Below, piece after piece: positions 53,121 through 62,824 of a stretch of DNA of 64,000 nucleotides. Every line of letters begins with the position of its first letter. Within the stretch, counting starts at the first letter, position 1. The translations under genes were made by a program, and so were the position numbers. The stretch comes from Gaiellasilicea sp963763755 (GTDB lineage Bacteria; Actinomycetota; Thermoleophilia; Gaiellales; Gaiellaceae). The stretch covers positions 186,001 to 250,000 of the forward strand of contig CAVXQE010000012.1 of NCBI GenBank assembly GCA_963763755.1, given 5' to 3'. The notes beneath the pieces are model-generated. The model did not search any database. It had not been told where the DNA came from and saw nothing but the letters and a program-made list of their open reading frames with translations.

Positions 53121-54575
53121 ATGCTGCACCGACGCAAGCTCGCCACCGCAACACCGAATGCCACCGACAAGAAGAGCGGCCTGTTGTTGTTCGTGCTGCT
53201 GATCGCGCAGCTGATGGTCATCCTCGACATCACGGCAGTGAACATCGCGCTGCCGAGCCTCGCCGCTGACCTGAACCTGACCGGCTCCAGCATCAGCTGG
53301 ACGATCACGAGCTACTCGCTCATCTTCGGCAGCCTGCTGCTCTTCGGAGGCCGCGCCGCCGACCTGCTCGGACGGCGCCGGATGTTCCTGACCGGCCTCG
53401 GCATCTTCACCGCCTCCTCCTTCGCCTCAGCAATGGCCGGCACCGCCGGCGCCCTCTTCGCAGCTCGAGCGGGCCAGGGACTCGGGGCAGCCATGCTCTC
53501 CCCCGCAGCGCTCGCGATCATCATGTCCGCCTTCCAGGGCCACCAGCGGGCGAAAGCGCTCGCCGCCTGGGGAGCCGTCGGCGGCGCAGGCGCTGCGATC
53601 GGCGTCCTCGTCGGCGGACTGCTGACCGAGTTCACCGACTGGCGGATGATCTTCTACGTCAACCTCCCCGTCGCAGCAGCACTCGCGATCGCCGCCCTGA
53701 AGATCATCCCGGCCGACACCCGCAAGCCGCGCTGGCAGGGTCTCGACCTCCGCGGCGCTGTGCTCGCCACGACGAGTCTCGGCGCGATCGTCTTCGCGAT
53801 CACCCAGGCCGAAGGCGCGGGTTGGACTTCGGTCCAGACTCATCTGTTCGGCCTCGGCGGTCTCGCCGGCCTCGCGGCCTTCGCGGCCCTCGAGCGCCGC
53901 ACCGACACACCGCTCCTACGGATCGAGCGGCTCGCCGATCGCGCAGTCGGCGGCGGACTCTTCCTGATGCTCGCCGCAGCCGGTTCGATCTTCGGCCTCT
54001 TCCTGCTCAGCTCGCTCTACCTCCAGAACGTGCTCGGCTGGGGACCGCTCTCGACCGGCCTCGCTTTCATCCCGCTCGCGCTGGCGGCAGGAGTGGGCGC
54101 GCACGCATCCGGCCACATCGTCAGCAAACACGGGGTCCGCAGCCCACTCGCCGGCGCGTTCCTCGTCGCCGCCGCCGGCATGACCCTGCTCGCCCATGTC
54201 GGCGAGAACGGCAGCTACCTCCGCGACGTCCTGCCCGGCATGCTGGTCGCCGGACTCGGGCTCGGTGTCGCCGTCGTCTCCGTCTCGATCGCCATCCTCA
54301 CGGGCGCCCGCGACGAGGAGACCGGGATGATCTCCGGCCTCAACTCGACCGGCCATGAGATCGGCGGGACCATCGGGATCGCGATCTTCTCCACGATCGC
54401 AGCCGGAAGCGGCGCCATCGCCGGCCCCCAGGCCGCCTCCGGGATCGCGCACGCGTTCATCGCAGCCGGGCTGCTCGCTAGTGTCGCCAGCCTGGTCGCT
54501 CTCGCCGTCCTGCCGCGGGCACACCACTTCGTGCCGAAGATGCGGTTGAACCCCAGCGCGATGCCGAGTCACTAA
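53121..54575 (+). CDS. MFS exporter, DHA2 family
   Basis: The 484-residue exporter has 14 hydrophobic segments. The first helix carries LMVILDITAVNIALPSLAADL; motif A is RAADLLGRRRMFLTGL, and the motif C region reads AAIGVLVGGLLTEF. The gene reads through without any frame change, unlike the MFS gene at 26.2 kb. It is followed after 2 bases by a TetR regulator gene and preceded by a strong promoter with palindromic operators, so it is probably a regulated efflux pump induced by its own substrate. That substrate is unknown. Confidence 0.92.
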   Translation: MLHRRKLATATPNATDKKSGLLLFVLLIAQLMVILDITAVNIALPSLAADLNLTGSSISWTITSYSLIFGSLLLFGGRAADLLGRRRMFLTGLGIFTASSFASAMAGTAGALFAARAGQGLGAAMLSPAALAIIMSAFQGHQRAKALAAWGAVGGAGAAIGVLVGGLLTEFTDWRMIFYVNLPVAAALAIAALKIIPADTRKPRWQGLDLRGAVLATTSLGAIVFAITQAEGAGWTSVQTHLFGLGGLAGLAAFAALERRTDTPLLRIERLADRAVGGGLFLMLAAAGSIFGLFLLSSLYLQNVLGWGPLSTGLAFIPLALAAGVGAHASGHIVSKHGVRSPLAGAFLVAAAGMTLLAHVGENGSYLRDVLPGMLVAGLGLGVAVVSVSIAILTGARDEETGMISGLNSTGHEIGGTIGIAIFSTIAAGSGAIAGPQAASGIAHAFIAAGLLASVASLVALAVLPRAHHFVPKMRLNPSAMPSH

Positions 54576-54577
54576 CG

Positions 54578-55189
54578 ATGCCGAGACCAACGACGACACC
54601 TGCCGAAGCCCCCGCCCCCAGGCGCCGCCGGGCCGACGCCGACCGCAGCGTCGCCGCCATCCTCGACGCCGCCCTCGAAGCGCTGGCGAGCGATCCCGAC
54701 AGCAGCATGTCGGAGATCGCTCGCCGCGCCGGCGTCGTCCGCGCCACCATCTACGTGCACTTCCCGACACGCGAGTCGCTGCTCGACGCAGTGATGGAGT
54801 ACGCGGTCGGACAGGTCGTCGAGGCGATGAGCGGCGCCGAGCCCCAGCGGGGCGAGCCGGTGGAGGCACTGGAACGAGTGCTCCGAGCCACCTGGCGTCA
54901 GCTCGCGCAGTTCCACGGTCTGCTCGCGCTCAATACGGCGCGGCTCTCGCCGGAGGAGCTCCACCGCCGCCACCGCCCCATGCTCGACCAGCTCGAGCCC
55001 CTGATCGAACGCGGCCAGAAACAGGGCGTCTTCCGGAGCGATCTCCCCGTCGCCTGGCACCTCGCGGTAGTCCGCGCAATCGTGCACACCGCCAGCTACG
55101 AGATCCAAGCCGGCCGCATCGAAGAATCCCAGGCCGAGGCAGCCATGCTCACCACGGCTGTCGCCGCAATTTCGGTGCGGTCGAGCTAG
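54578..55189 (+). CDS. TetR/AcrR-family repressor of the adjacent exporter
   Basis: ATG 54578 starts 2 bases after the exporter stop. The 203-residue protein has the TetR DNA-binding helices near residues 25-70 (AAILDAALEALASDPDSSMS, EIARRAGVVRATIYVHFPTR, ESLLDAVMEYAVGQ). The C-terminal ligand domain is all helical (LERVLRATWRQLAQFHGLLA, LLALNTARLSPEELHRRHRP). The position in the exporter operon and the inverted repeats in the promoter suggest a simple negative feedback loop: the ligand releases the repressor and both genes are expressed. Confidence 0.92.
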   Translation: MPRPTTTPAEAPAPRRRRADADRSVAAILDAALEALASDPDSSMSEIARRAGVVRATIYVHFPTRESLLDAVMEYAVGQVVEAMSGAEPQRGEPVEALERVLRATWRQLAQFHGLLALNTARLSPEELHRRHRPMLDQLEPLIERGQKQGVFRSDLPVAWHLAVVRAIVHTASYEIQAGRIEESQAEAAMLTTAVAAISVRSS

Positions 55190-55198
55190 AGCGCGGAT

Positions 55199-55378
55199 TC
55201 AGCCATCAGTCGAGGCTGGAGCGCCAGGACGAGACTCGAGGTGGACGCAGAGCGCGCACAACAGGGCGAGGTCCCCGGACCCGTCCCTGAAGTAGCGCCA
55301 GCCGTTTTCCAACGTGTCGCCCACGCGACCTCGGCGGTCGCAAGTCGCGCACACGAGCAGGATGTCGGTATTCGTCAC
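55199..55378 (-). CDS. 59-residue zinc-binding protein
   Basis: The GTG at 55378 encodes MTNTDILLVCATCDRRGRVG, then DTLENGWRYFRDGSGDLALL, CALCVHLESRPGAPAS and a stop at 55199. Two CxxC pairs (CATC, CALC) separated by a strand-rich stretch form a likely zinc ribbon. The pattern recalls the CAIC/CPLC protein at 38.2 kb. It is convergent with the TetR gene. The opposite strand has only a compositionally poor frame. The function is unknown; a regulatory role is possible. Confidence 0.6.
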   Translation of the reverse strand: MTNTDILLVCATCDRRGRVGDTLENGWRYFRDGSGDLALLCALCVHLESRPGAPASTDG

Positions 55379-55618
55379 GTCGGCGACGATACGGGTCGCC
55401 TCGCGCTTGACGCTATGCCTCTTTCGGGGTTGACCGCCGCAGGTTCACCTGCCGCCACTCTTTGGTTCACCCTCTGCGAAACCGAGGTCAAGACCGAGCA
55501 AACAGCACTTCGAGCCACGCGCGAGGCCGATTCGCGGCGCGCTTGACCGGGTCACGGAGAGGTCGATTATCGCCGCAGCCCGGCTCCAGCCCGGGTCCGA
55601 AGAGGGGAAAGGAACATC

Positions 55619-57136
55619 ATGAAGCGATTGATCTTCCTCGGTGTAGTGGCGTTTGTCTGCTCGGGCGCGACGCTCGCAGCGGCGACGCCGGAGGTCAAGG
55701 CGGGAGCGCAGAAGCGCTACGTCGTGCTGTACGAGAAGAGCGCCTCAGCTGATGCGCGAGCTGCGCGAGGCCACGAAGGCCCGCAACTGGCACAGCGGGG
55801 GCGACAACGGCCGGCCACGGCGGCAACAACCGCGAGGAACCGCTGGCACCGCTCCAGTGGGACATGAAGATGATCCACGCGACCGCCGACGGCTCGTACG
55901 ACGGAGCAGAGGGGCCGGAAGGATGTGCTGGTCGGGATCATCGACACCGGCGTGGACGGCAACCATCCGGACATCGCCCCGAACTTCTCGAAGTCGTTGA
56001 GCCGCAACTTCACGACTGACATCCCACTGATCGACGGACCGTGCGCAGACGAGCCGGACCATTCGTGCTCCGACCCCGCCGACGTGGACGAGAACTCGCA
56101 CGGCACGCACGTCGCCAGCACGATCGGCTCGCCGATCAACAAGCTCGGCGTTGCCGGCGTCGCGCCAAACGTCACGCTCGTCAACCTCCGCGCTGGTCAG
56201 GACTCAGGCTTCTTCTTCCTGCAGCCGAGCGTCGACGCGCTCACCTACGCAGGAGACCACGGGATCGACGTCGTGAACATGAGCTACTTCATCGACCCCT
56301 GGCTCTTCAACTGTCGGAGACAACCCGGCCGACTCGCCGGCAGAGCAGGCCGAGCAGCGGACGATCATCGAGGCGACGCAACGGGCGCTCGACTACGCGC
56401 ACCAGCACGGCGTCACGCTGATCGCCGCCGCGGGGAACGAGCACACGAATCTCGCCCAGGTGACCACAGACACGATCAGCCCGGACTATCCGCCAGGCAC
56501 GGAGCGCACGCGCACGATCGACAACAACTGCCTGAGCCTGCCGCAGCAGGGCAACAACGTGATCAGCGTGTCCGCAGTCGGGCCGTCGAAGGCGAAGGCC
56601 GACTACTCGAACTACGGCTACGACAAGATCACCGTCGTCCGCTCCGGGCGGCTACTTCCGCGACGCTCCGTGGACCGCCGCAAACCCCAACGCCGGCGTC
56701 CCGAACCTGATCCTCGCGGCGTATCCGAAGAACGTGGCCGACGAGCTCGGGCGACCTGAATCCCGACGGCACACCGAACAATCCGTTCGTGATCCGCGAC
56801 TGCCGCGGCAGCACGTGTGCCTACTACCAGTACATCCAGGGCACGTCGATGGCCTCGCCGCACGCTGTCGGCGTCGCCGCCCTGATCGTCTCGGAGTTCG
56901 GCCATCGGGGACGGCACGGAATCAGCTTGAACCCGCTCCTCACGCAGGCGTACCTCGAGGCCTCGGCGACCGATACGCCGTGCCCGACGCCGAACCCGTT
57001 CAGCTACGCGGACAAGGGTCGTCCGCCGTCGTTCACGGCGTTCTGTGAGGGAACACCCGTCTACAACGGGTTCTATGGCCACGGGATCGTCGACGCGCTG
57101 GCTGCGGTCAGCGGCGACGTCCTCGGCGACCACTAA
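55619..57136 (+). CDS. Secreted subtilisin-like (S8) serine protease, several frameshifts
   Basis: ATG 55619, after GAGGGGAAAGG, begins a signal peptide (MKRLIFLGVVAFVCSGATLA). The catalytic triad is complete when frames are joined: Asp in LVGIIDTGVDGNHPDI, His in DENSHGTHVASTIG and Ser in IQGTSMASPHAVGVAALIV. The oxyanion Asn region is LIAAAGNEHTN. Frame changes are visible near 55755, 55830, 55915, 56315, 56645 and 56745; each time the next frame continues the family pattern. The rebuilt enzyme is about 505 residues, with a short prodomain and a C-terminal extension containing a Cys pair. It is probably secreted and degrades extracellular protein. Confidence 0.82.
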
Positions 57137-57153
57137 CGACCAGTAGGAAAAGA

Positions 57154-57183
57154 GACGGGGTGGGCTGCGGCTCCCACCCCGTC
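57154..57183 (+). terminator. Terminator of the subtilase gene
   Basis: An 11-bp stem (GACGGGGTGGG, 57154-57164, with CCCACCCCGTC, 57173-57183) has an 8-base loop, 17 bases past the stop codon. Confidence 0.75.
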
Positions 57184-57510
57184 CAATCCGGGCTCACGAT
57201 CGGCGACTGCGGCATCGTCGTCGGAACACAGCGGACTTTCCTGATCCAGATATCGGCGCCAACGGCCTCTCGCTGATCCCTCAGCCGAGTGAACCAGTGC
57301 GGTCAACTCCGGAAGGGTGATGGTGTGAAGCGAGGCCCTCCAGGCAGGATGCACTCAGGACGGCACCTCGGGCGGCGAGGCGCTGCCCCCACTGGGCGGG
57401 AGACGCGATCCTTGCGGCGGACGCGCGTCTCTCGCCCTCTTTTCATTCACGGCTATCCTCCCGACAGGGAGGTCACCGTCCGGGACGAATCTACGGGCGG
57501 GAGCGATGCT
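57184..57510. other. Intergenic gap of 327 bases, no gene seen
   Basis: The frame of the next gene is open through most of this gap, but its N-terminal extension is rich in Arg and Gly and has no domain. A promoter for the RodZ-like gene is expected in the last 100 bases. No repeat or RNA fold stands out. Confidence 0.4.
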
Positions 57511-57993
57511 ATGACCAGACCACGTATATCGCAGGTCCTCCTCTGGATACTCGCCCTGGTGACGCTCGCGCTGTTCGGGTTCTTCGTCGCGCTCGTTGCT
57601 GGAGCGATCCCGGTCGGAGATCCCCCTCCTCCCGCCGACAGCGGGGTGCTCGAAGCGCCCCAGACCAAGTCTGCAGACGAGCCGGCCGCGAAAGCGGTAA
57701 CAAGGAGCGTTCTGCGGACCCCCACGGAGCAGGCGACGAACACGACATCGCCATCGCTCGCGACAGTCGTCGTCACGGCAGCGCGCGGGGATTGCTGGAT
57801 TTCAGCTCGTCTCGGCTCCGAGAACGGGCGCGTGCTCGACGAGCGCATACTCGCTCAAGGCGAGTCGGTGACTCTGCGCGGCAAGCAGGTGTGGATATCC
57901 ATCGGCGCCGCGGCGAACGTCGACGTGACCGTGAACGGTGAGGATCGCGAGCTGCAGTCCGGGACGGTGGCGGTCGTCCTGGGCCCGGCGTAG
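57511..57993 (+). CDS. Membrane-anchored RodZ C-terminal-like (DUF4115) protein
   Basis: ATG 57511 (MTRPRISQVLLWILALVTLA) gives 160 residues. A single membrane helix (ISQVLLWILALVTLALFGFF) near the N-terminus is followed by a Pro/Ala-rich linker. A DUF4115 domain ends the protein (VVVTAARGDCWISARLGSEN, ERILAQGESVTLRGKQVWIS, ANVDVTVNGEDRELQSGTVA). RodZ ties MreB to the cell envelope; this protein lacks the cytoplasmic HTH part, so it is a stand-alone outer domain. It may bind peptidoglycan-related partners. Longer starts in the same frame exist but have no leader. Confidence 0.75.
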   Translation: MTRPRISQVLLWILALVTLALFGFFVALVAGAIPVGDPPPPADSGVLEAPQTKSADEPAAKAVTRSVLRTPTEQATNTTSPSLATVVVTAARGDCWISARLGSENGRVLDERILAQGESVTLRGKQVWISIGAAANVDVTVNGEDRELQSGTVAVVLGPA

Positions 57994-57999
57994 GTCAGG

Positions 58000-58164
58000 T
58001 CAGGCGGGACGCTCGCCCGGACGCCCGTCAAGGCGAATGAGCGGTCGTGCAGACGTCGCGGAGACCCGAACTGCCGCAGCCCGATTCGAGTTCTCGATCG
58101 TGCGCGCGAGCCGCACGAGCGGCTCTGCGAGACCAAGACGGGACATGAGTGTGTAGCGGATCAT
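58000..58164 (-). CDS. Short 54-residue unknown protein
   Basis: ATG 58164 is preceded by AGGAG with 5-base spacing. The product, MIRYTLMSRLGLAEPLVRLA then RTIENSNRAAAVRVSATSAR, is helical and basic. Its stop is 7 bases from the RodZ-like stop on the other strand. No family recognised. Confidence 0.45.
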   Translation of the reverse strand: MIRYTLMSRLGLAEPLVRLARTIENSNRAAAVRVSATSARPLIRLDGRPGERPA

Positions 58165-58278
58165 CGGTACTCCTGTTCTCGGCGCGAACAGTGCAGTCCT
58201 CTTATCCCCCGAATGGAGGATTCCTACACCATGCGTCGGCTGGCGGCGCCGGCTGGGGTGTTCGTTAGGCTCACCGGC

Positions 58279-59836
58279 ATGGCTCTCCTCACCTCGCAGG
58301 TCGAGCGCGACGAGACCTTCGCGCGCCGCGCCGAGCGGATGGAGGCCCTCGTGGCCGAGCTGCGCGAGCGCACGTCGCAGGTGGCGAGTGGCGGCGGGGA
58401 GAAGTCGGTGGAGCGCCACCGCTCACGCGGGAAGCTGACGGCCCGCGATCGGATCGACCGGCTCATCGATCCCGGCACGGCGTTTCTGGAGCTGAACGCG
58501 CTCGCCGCCTGGGATCTCTACGACGGCGCCGCGCCCTCCGCCGGGATCGTGACCGGCATCGGCGTGGTCGAGGGCCAGGAGTGCGTGATCGTCGCGAACG
58601 ACGCGACCGTGAAGGGAGGCTCCTACTTCCCGCTGACCGTGAAGAAGCACCTGCGAGCCCAGGAGGTGGCGGAGCAGAACCACCTGCCGTGCATCTACCT
58701 CGTCGACTCGGGCGGCGCCTTCCTGCCGCTGCAGGCGGAGGTCTTCCCCGACCGCGACCATTTCGGGCGGATCTTCTACAACCAGGCACGGATGTCCGCG
58801 AAGGGGATTCCCGCAGATCGCGGTCGTGATGGGCTCGTGCACCGCCGGCGGCGCGTACGTGCCGGCAATGAGCGACGAGACAGTGATCGTGCAGGGGACC
58901 GGGACGATCTTCATCGGCGGCCCGCCGCTCGTGAAGGCCGCGACCGGCCAGGACGTGACCGCCGAAGAGCTCGGCGGCGCGGACGTGCACACGCGCCGCT
59001 CGGGGGTCGCAGACCACTACGCGACGTCCGACGAGCACGCGCTCGCTCTCGCCCGGCAGATCGTCCGGAATCTCCATCGCCGCAAGGAGCTCCCGTGGGA
59101 CGTCGCGCCCGCGGAGCCGCCGGCGCTCGACCCGAACGACCTCTACGGGCTCGTGCCCGAGGACTTCAAGCACGAGATGGACGCCCACGAGCTGATCGCG
59201 CGAATCGTCGACGGGAGCCGGTTCGCCGAGTTCAAGGCGCTCTACGGCGAGACGCTCGTCTGCGGCTTCGCCCGGATCGAGGGCTATCCCGTCGCGATCC
59301 TGGCGAACAAGGGTGTGCTGTTCGCCGAGTCCGCCCAGAAGGGCGCGCACTTCATCGAGCTGGCGGCGAAGCGGAAGATCCCGCTCGTCTTCCTGCAGAA
59401 CATCACCGGCTTCATGGTCGGCAAGGAGTACGAGGAGGGCGGGATCGCCCGCGACGGCGCCAAGCTCGTGACCGCAGTCGCGTGCGCGGACGTGCCGAAG
59501 TTCACGATCGTCACCGGCGGCTCCTTCGGCGCCGGCAACTACGCGATGTGCGGCCGCGCGTACGGCCCGCGGCAGCTCTGGATGTGGCCGAACGCCCGCA
59601 TCTCCGTCATGGGCGGTGAGCAGGCGGCGATCGTCCTGACGATGGTCGGCGACGCCGATGCGGACGAGATCCGCGCCACCTACGAAGCCGAAGGCAACCC
59701 GTACTACTCGACGGCTCGCCTCTGGGACGATGGGATCATCGATCCGCGCGACACACGCCGGGTGCTCGCGCTCGGGATCTCGGCGGCGCTGAACGCGCCT
59801 GTCCCGGAGAGCACGTTCGGCATCTTCCGAATGTAG
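58279..59836 (+). CDS. Acyl-CoA carboxylase carboxyltransferase (beta) subunit, MCC-like, one frameshift
   Basis: The enzyme transfers CO2 from biotin to an acyl-CoA, most likely 3-methylcrotonyl-CoA. ATG 58279 starts MALLTSQVERDETFARRAER. KLTARDRIDRLIDPGTAFLEL, GGSYFPLTVKKHLRAQEVAE and YLVDSGGAFLPLQAEVFPD are standard, and the acyl-CoA motif GGxAFLP matches MCC beta subunits. An extra C near 58808 breaks the frame after SAKGIP; the other frame continues with QIAVVMGSCTAGGAYVPAMS and runs on through GGPPLVKAATGQ and GGSFGAGNYAMCGRAYGPR to the stop. About 519 residues. No biotin subunit is nearby. It heads a small operon. Confidence 0.88.
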
Positions 59837-59851
59837 GAGAAGGAGGACACG

Positions 59852-60134
59852 ATGGCAATCACGGCAGAGGAGCTGGCGAGCTGAGCTTCGCGAAGCGGAA
59901 GCGGCACACGGCGTCTACGAGCAGCAACTCGGTCACCGCGACGAGGACTGGCCGACGTGGTACGCGGCGTTCATCGTCGAGAGGCTCGACCAGCCGCGCG
60001 GGATCGGGCTCGACGCCGAGGATCTGCGGATCCTCGAGGCGGCGCTCCACTCGTACCTGGCCGACTTCGGGCACGAGGAGGCCGACGTCCTTCGGCAGGC
60101 GAAGGCGACCCTGGCGAAGGTGCAGGCGACCTGA
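59852..60134 (+). CDS. Small helical protein following the carboxylase subunit, one frameshift
   Basis: A strong ribosome site (AGAAGGAGGA) precedes ATG 59852, 16 bases after the carboxylase stop. MAITAEELA is followed by a stop in this frame; the next frame continues ELREAEAAHGVYEQQLGHRD, EDWPTWYAAFIVERLDQPRG and DLRILEAALHSYLADFGHEE to 60134. The total is about 93 residues. DWPTWYAxxIV is a pattern of small helical proteins in acyl-CoA and hydrolase operons. The function is unknown. Confidence 0.5.
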
Positions 60135-60136
60135 GG

Positions 60137-60493
60137 TTGGGCTACAGCAAGCTCAACATCCAGGAGGTCGAGGGCGCCGGCCCGGGCGGCGCGTTCCATT
60201 TCGTCCGGCGCGAGCTCGGAGTGCTCGCCTTCGGCGTCAACTGGATCGAGCTCCCGCCCGACACCGAGGGCCACGAGCACGACGAGACCAACTCCGGCCA
60301 GGAGGAGGTAGCCGTGGTCGTCACCGGCTCGGGGACCTACCGGGTCGACGGCGAGGAGGTGCCCGTCCGCACCGGCGACTTCCTCCGCTTCGATCCCGAG
60401 ACGACCCGCTGCCCGGTCGCGGGGCCCGAGGGACTGACGCTGATCGCGATCGGGGCGCCCCGCGGCGCCTACGAGCCGCGCGGCCCCTTCTGA
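60137..60493 (+). CDS. Cupin domain protein
   Basis: The TTG at 60137 begins 2 bases past the preceding stop. The 118-residue product is a single cupin: metal ligands in GHEHDETNSGQEEVAVVVTG (HxH and Glu) and the second motif in VPVRTGDFLRFDPETTRCPV. In the second motif the usual His is replaced (TTRC), so metal binding may be weaker. The stop overlaps the ATG of the next gene (TGATG), which implies coupling. The substrate is unknown. Confidence 0.75.
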   Translation: MGYSKLNIQEVEGAGPGGAFHFVRRELGVLAFGVNWIELPPDTEGHEHDETNSGQEEVAVVVTGSGTYRVDGEEVPVRTGDFLRFDPETTRCPVAGPEGLTLIAIGAPRGAYEPRGPF

Positions 60494-60822
60494 TGGTCGT
60501 GCGGATCGTGCTCTGGAGCCTCGCCGATTCGAAGACCACGATCGAGGAGCTTCGCCGCTACCTCCGCGACGAGGCGGTCGACGAGTTCGCCGAGGTCGAG
60601 GGGCTGCGGTTCAAGGCGTGGATCTCGGACCCGCTCGGCGAGCGCTGGGGCGCCTTCTACCTGTTCGAGACGCGGGAGGAGGCCGACCAGGTGCTGCCGA
60701 CAGGTGTGCGCGACCTGATCGGAAAGGATCCGGAGGTCGTCGAGGAGTTCGACCTCGAGGCGTCGATCGAGGGCCGCTTCGTCGAGCACGAGCTCTCGCG
60801 GCTCGGGCTTGCCTTCGAGTAG
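60493..60822 (+). CDS. Small ferredoxin-like-fold protein, YdhR/ABM-like
   Basis: ATG 60493 overlaps the cupin stop. The 109-residue protein has the dimeric alpha-beta barrel pattern: MVVRIVLWSLADSKTTIEEL, RRYLRDEAVDEFAEVEGLRF and KAWISDPLGERWGAFYLFET. REEADQVLPTGVRDLIGKDP follows. This is close to the YdhR (putative monooxygenase) group, whose members bind aromatic compounds. No metal or flavin site is visible. It is the last gene of the carboxylase operon. It converges on the Ig-like gene, with 6 bases between the stops. Confidence 0.75.
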   Translation: MVVRIVLWSLADSKTTIEELRRYLRDEAVDEFAEVEGLRFKAWISDPLGERWGAFYLFETREEADQVLPTGVRDLIGKDPEVVEEFDLEASIEGRFVEHELSRLGLAFE

Positions 60823-60828
60823 CGGCGC

Positions 60829-62701
60829 TACTTGACGACGAACGAGTTGCTGCCGAGCAGCTTTCCGTACTGCGGCTTCGCGCGGGTGCCGCGGGCGCCC
60901 CAGACGTACCAGTCGTACTTGCCGGGCGCCGAGCCGCTGCAGCTTGCCGGCGAAGCGCCAGGTCTTGCCGAGGCGGAAGGTCGGCTTCTCGGGCCAGAAG
61001 GTCAGCACCTTCACCTTGTTCCGGTAGAGCTGGACGTTGTAGAAGGTCGCTCCCTTGACGGCCTCCCAGGCGAGGACGAGCGGTGCGTGGACCGACGCGC
61101 CGGCCGTCGGCCGGTAGAGCGCCGGCAGGTCGACGTTCGCCGTGACGGCCTTCTCGCACCATGTTCCCCGCCACGTCGCTCGCCCTGATCTCGTAGCGGT
61201 AGCGGACGCCGTCGCGGACCGTCTTGTCGGTGAAGCTCGCGCCGTTGCCTCGGTAGACGATGGTCTTCTTCCTGCCGTTCACGCCCGGGGTGCGCTCGAG
61301 CTCGACGAGCACGGCGTCCGGCGAGCGCTTCCAGACGATCTTCGCGACGCCCTTCTCGACCTCGGCCTTCGCCATCGGAAGCTTCGGCGCGGTCGCGTCG
61401 TACTGGAAGGCCTGGCCCGCCTCGGCCGCTGTTCCCGGCGGCGTCACGGCACGCGCCGACGACCGCCGCCTTCGCGAGGTCGGGGCCGGCGTAGCGGGTC
61501 GGGGCCGTGCACGCTGCGATCCCGGAGGTGGCGTCGGTGCCGGCGAAGCTGACCGTGAGCGGCTTCCGGTACCAGCCCTTGCCGTCCGGCTTGCGGTCCG
61601 GCGACGCGGTGACGGCCGGTGCGGTCGCGTCGTACTTGAAGCCGACGCTCGCGGCGCGCTCGAGTTGCCGGCGACATCGGTGCACGTGCCGGAGAGCGAC
61701 GGCTGAAGCGCCGTCGCCGCCGCCGTACGACGGGCTCGCTGCAGGACGCGATGCCCGAGGTGGCGTCGGTGCCCGCGAACGCCACCGCAACCGGGTGGTT
61801 GAACCAGCCGCTCGAGTCCGGCGCCGCGCGACGAGCGCGTCGCGCCGACTGACCTGCGGCGCCGTCGTTGTCGATCGTTCGACCGGATGGCGCCGAGCTG
61901 CTCGACGTCGTCGGCGCCGTACGCGACAGTGCGGCGACACACGTACTGCGTGGACGTCCCCTCCGCCGTGATCGGGCTCAGCCGGTCGAGCATGTGTCCC
62001 GGATCGACGCCCGTGAAGCTGGCCGTCGTCGACCACGGTCCGACTGTCACCGTGACGTCGCTCGTGTGCCAGCCGTTCGCAGTCCGGCTGGTGCCAGGCG
62101 AGCACGGTCGTAGCTGACAGCCGGAGCTGCGCGCAGCCGCATGCGACTGCAGCAGCCGCGTGCCGACACGAGCGCCAGCAGGAGCGCGAGTGCACACGCG
62201 AGACCGCGAGCGCCAGCTGCCGCCGCGCGGCGAAGAGCACGACTGCGCCGCCCAGCGCGACGAGCAGCAGCCCGAAGCCGGCGAGCGCGAGCAGGTCGCG
62301 GTCGATCGAGTCACCGGAGGGGGACGCAACGAACGCGGCGAGCGGAACGCGGTAGCGGTCGTGCGGGACGCGCGCCACGGGAGCCGGCGGCCTTCGGCTT
62401 CACGACCCGCGTGACCTTCGCGGGCGCGGGCTTCGGCTTCGCGCGTTTCACCGGCACCTTCGCGACGGGCTTCGGAGCCTGGACGACGGGAGCCGGCGTC
62501 ACGACCGGCGCCTCGCCGGACCACGACGGTCACCGTCGGTTGGACCGGCACGGTCTTCGGCGGCGCCGGCGGCGGAACAGGTGGCGGATCCGGTGTGGGT
62601 GCTGCGGAGGCGGAAACGGCGAGAGCGAGGCAAAGGAGGACCAGAGCTCCGGTCGGAGCACACACGCGCCTCAGTGACGATCCGACCCCCCAGTCAGCCA
62701 A
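60829..62701 (-). CDS. Secreted or membrane protein with Pro-rich stalk and Ig/FN3-like modules, many frameshifts
   Basis: ATG 62701 starts with a signal peptide (PTGALVLLCLALAVSASAAP) and a Pro-rich stalk (PTPDPPPVPPPAPPKTVPVQ). Other frames supply a Lys/Pro/Ala segment (VVQAPKPVAKVPVKRAKPKP), a membrane helix (LLALAGFGLLLVALGGAVVL) and Ig-like modules. Three modules share FAGTDATSGI, TCTDVAGNSS-type and YDATAP wording. The end is a fibronectin-like region (VEKGVAKIVWKRSPDAVLVE, YRYEIRASDVAGN) and YGKLLGSNSFVVK before the stop at 60829. At least eight frame changes are needed. Surface binding or adhesion is likely; the exact role is unknown. Confidence 0.6.
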
Positions 62702-62778
62702 TTTCGGTCCGCCCTTCCTGTGTATTCCTCCTCGAAGCTACTGCCGCTTTCGAGACATGTCAACGCGACTTGACCGGG

Positions 62779-62806
62779 GGAAGGCCGGGCCGAAGCCCGG
62801 CCTTCC
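62779..62806 (-). terminator. Terminator of the tandem-repeat protein gene
   Basis: A perfect 12-bp stem (GGAAGGCCGGGC at 62779-62790 with its complement at 62795-62806) has a CGAA loop. It lies 18 bases past the stop of the reverse-strand repeat gene. Confidence 0.8.
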
Positions 62807-62824
62807 AGGTCACGAATTGCTCTT

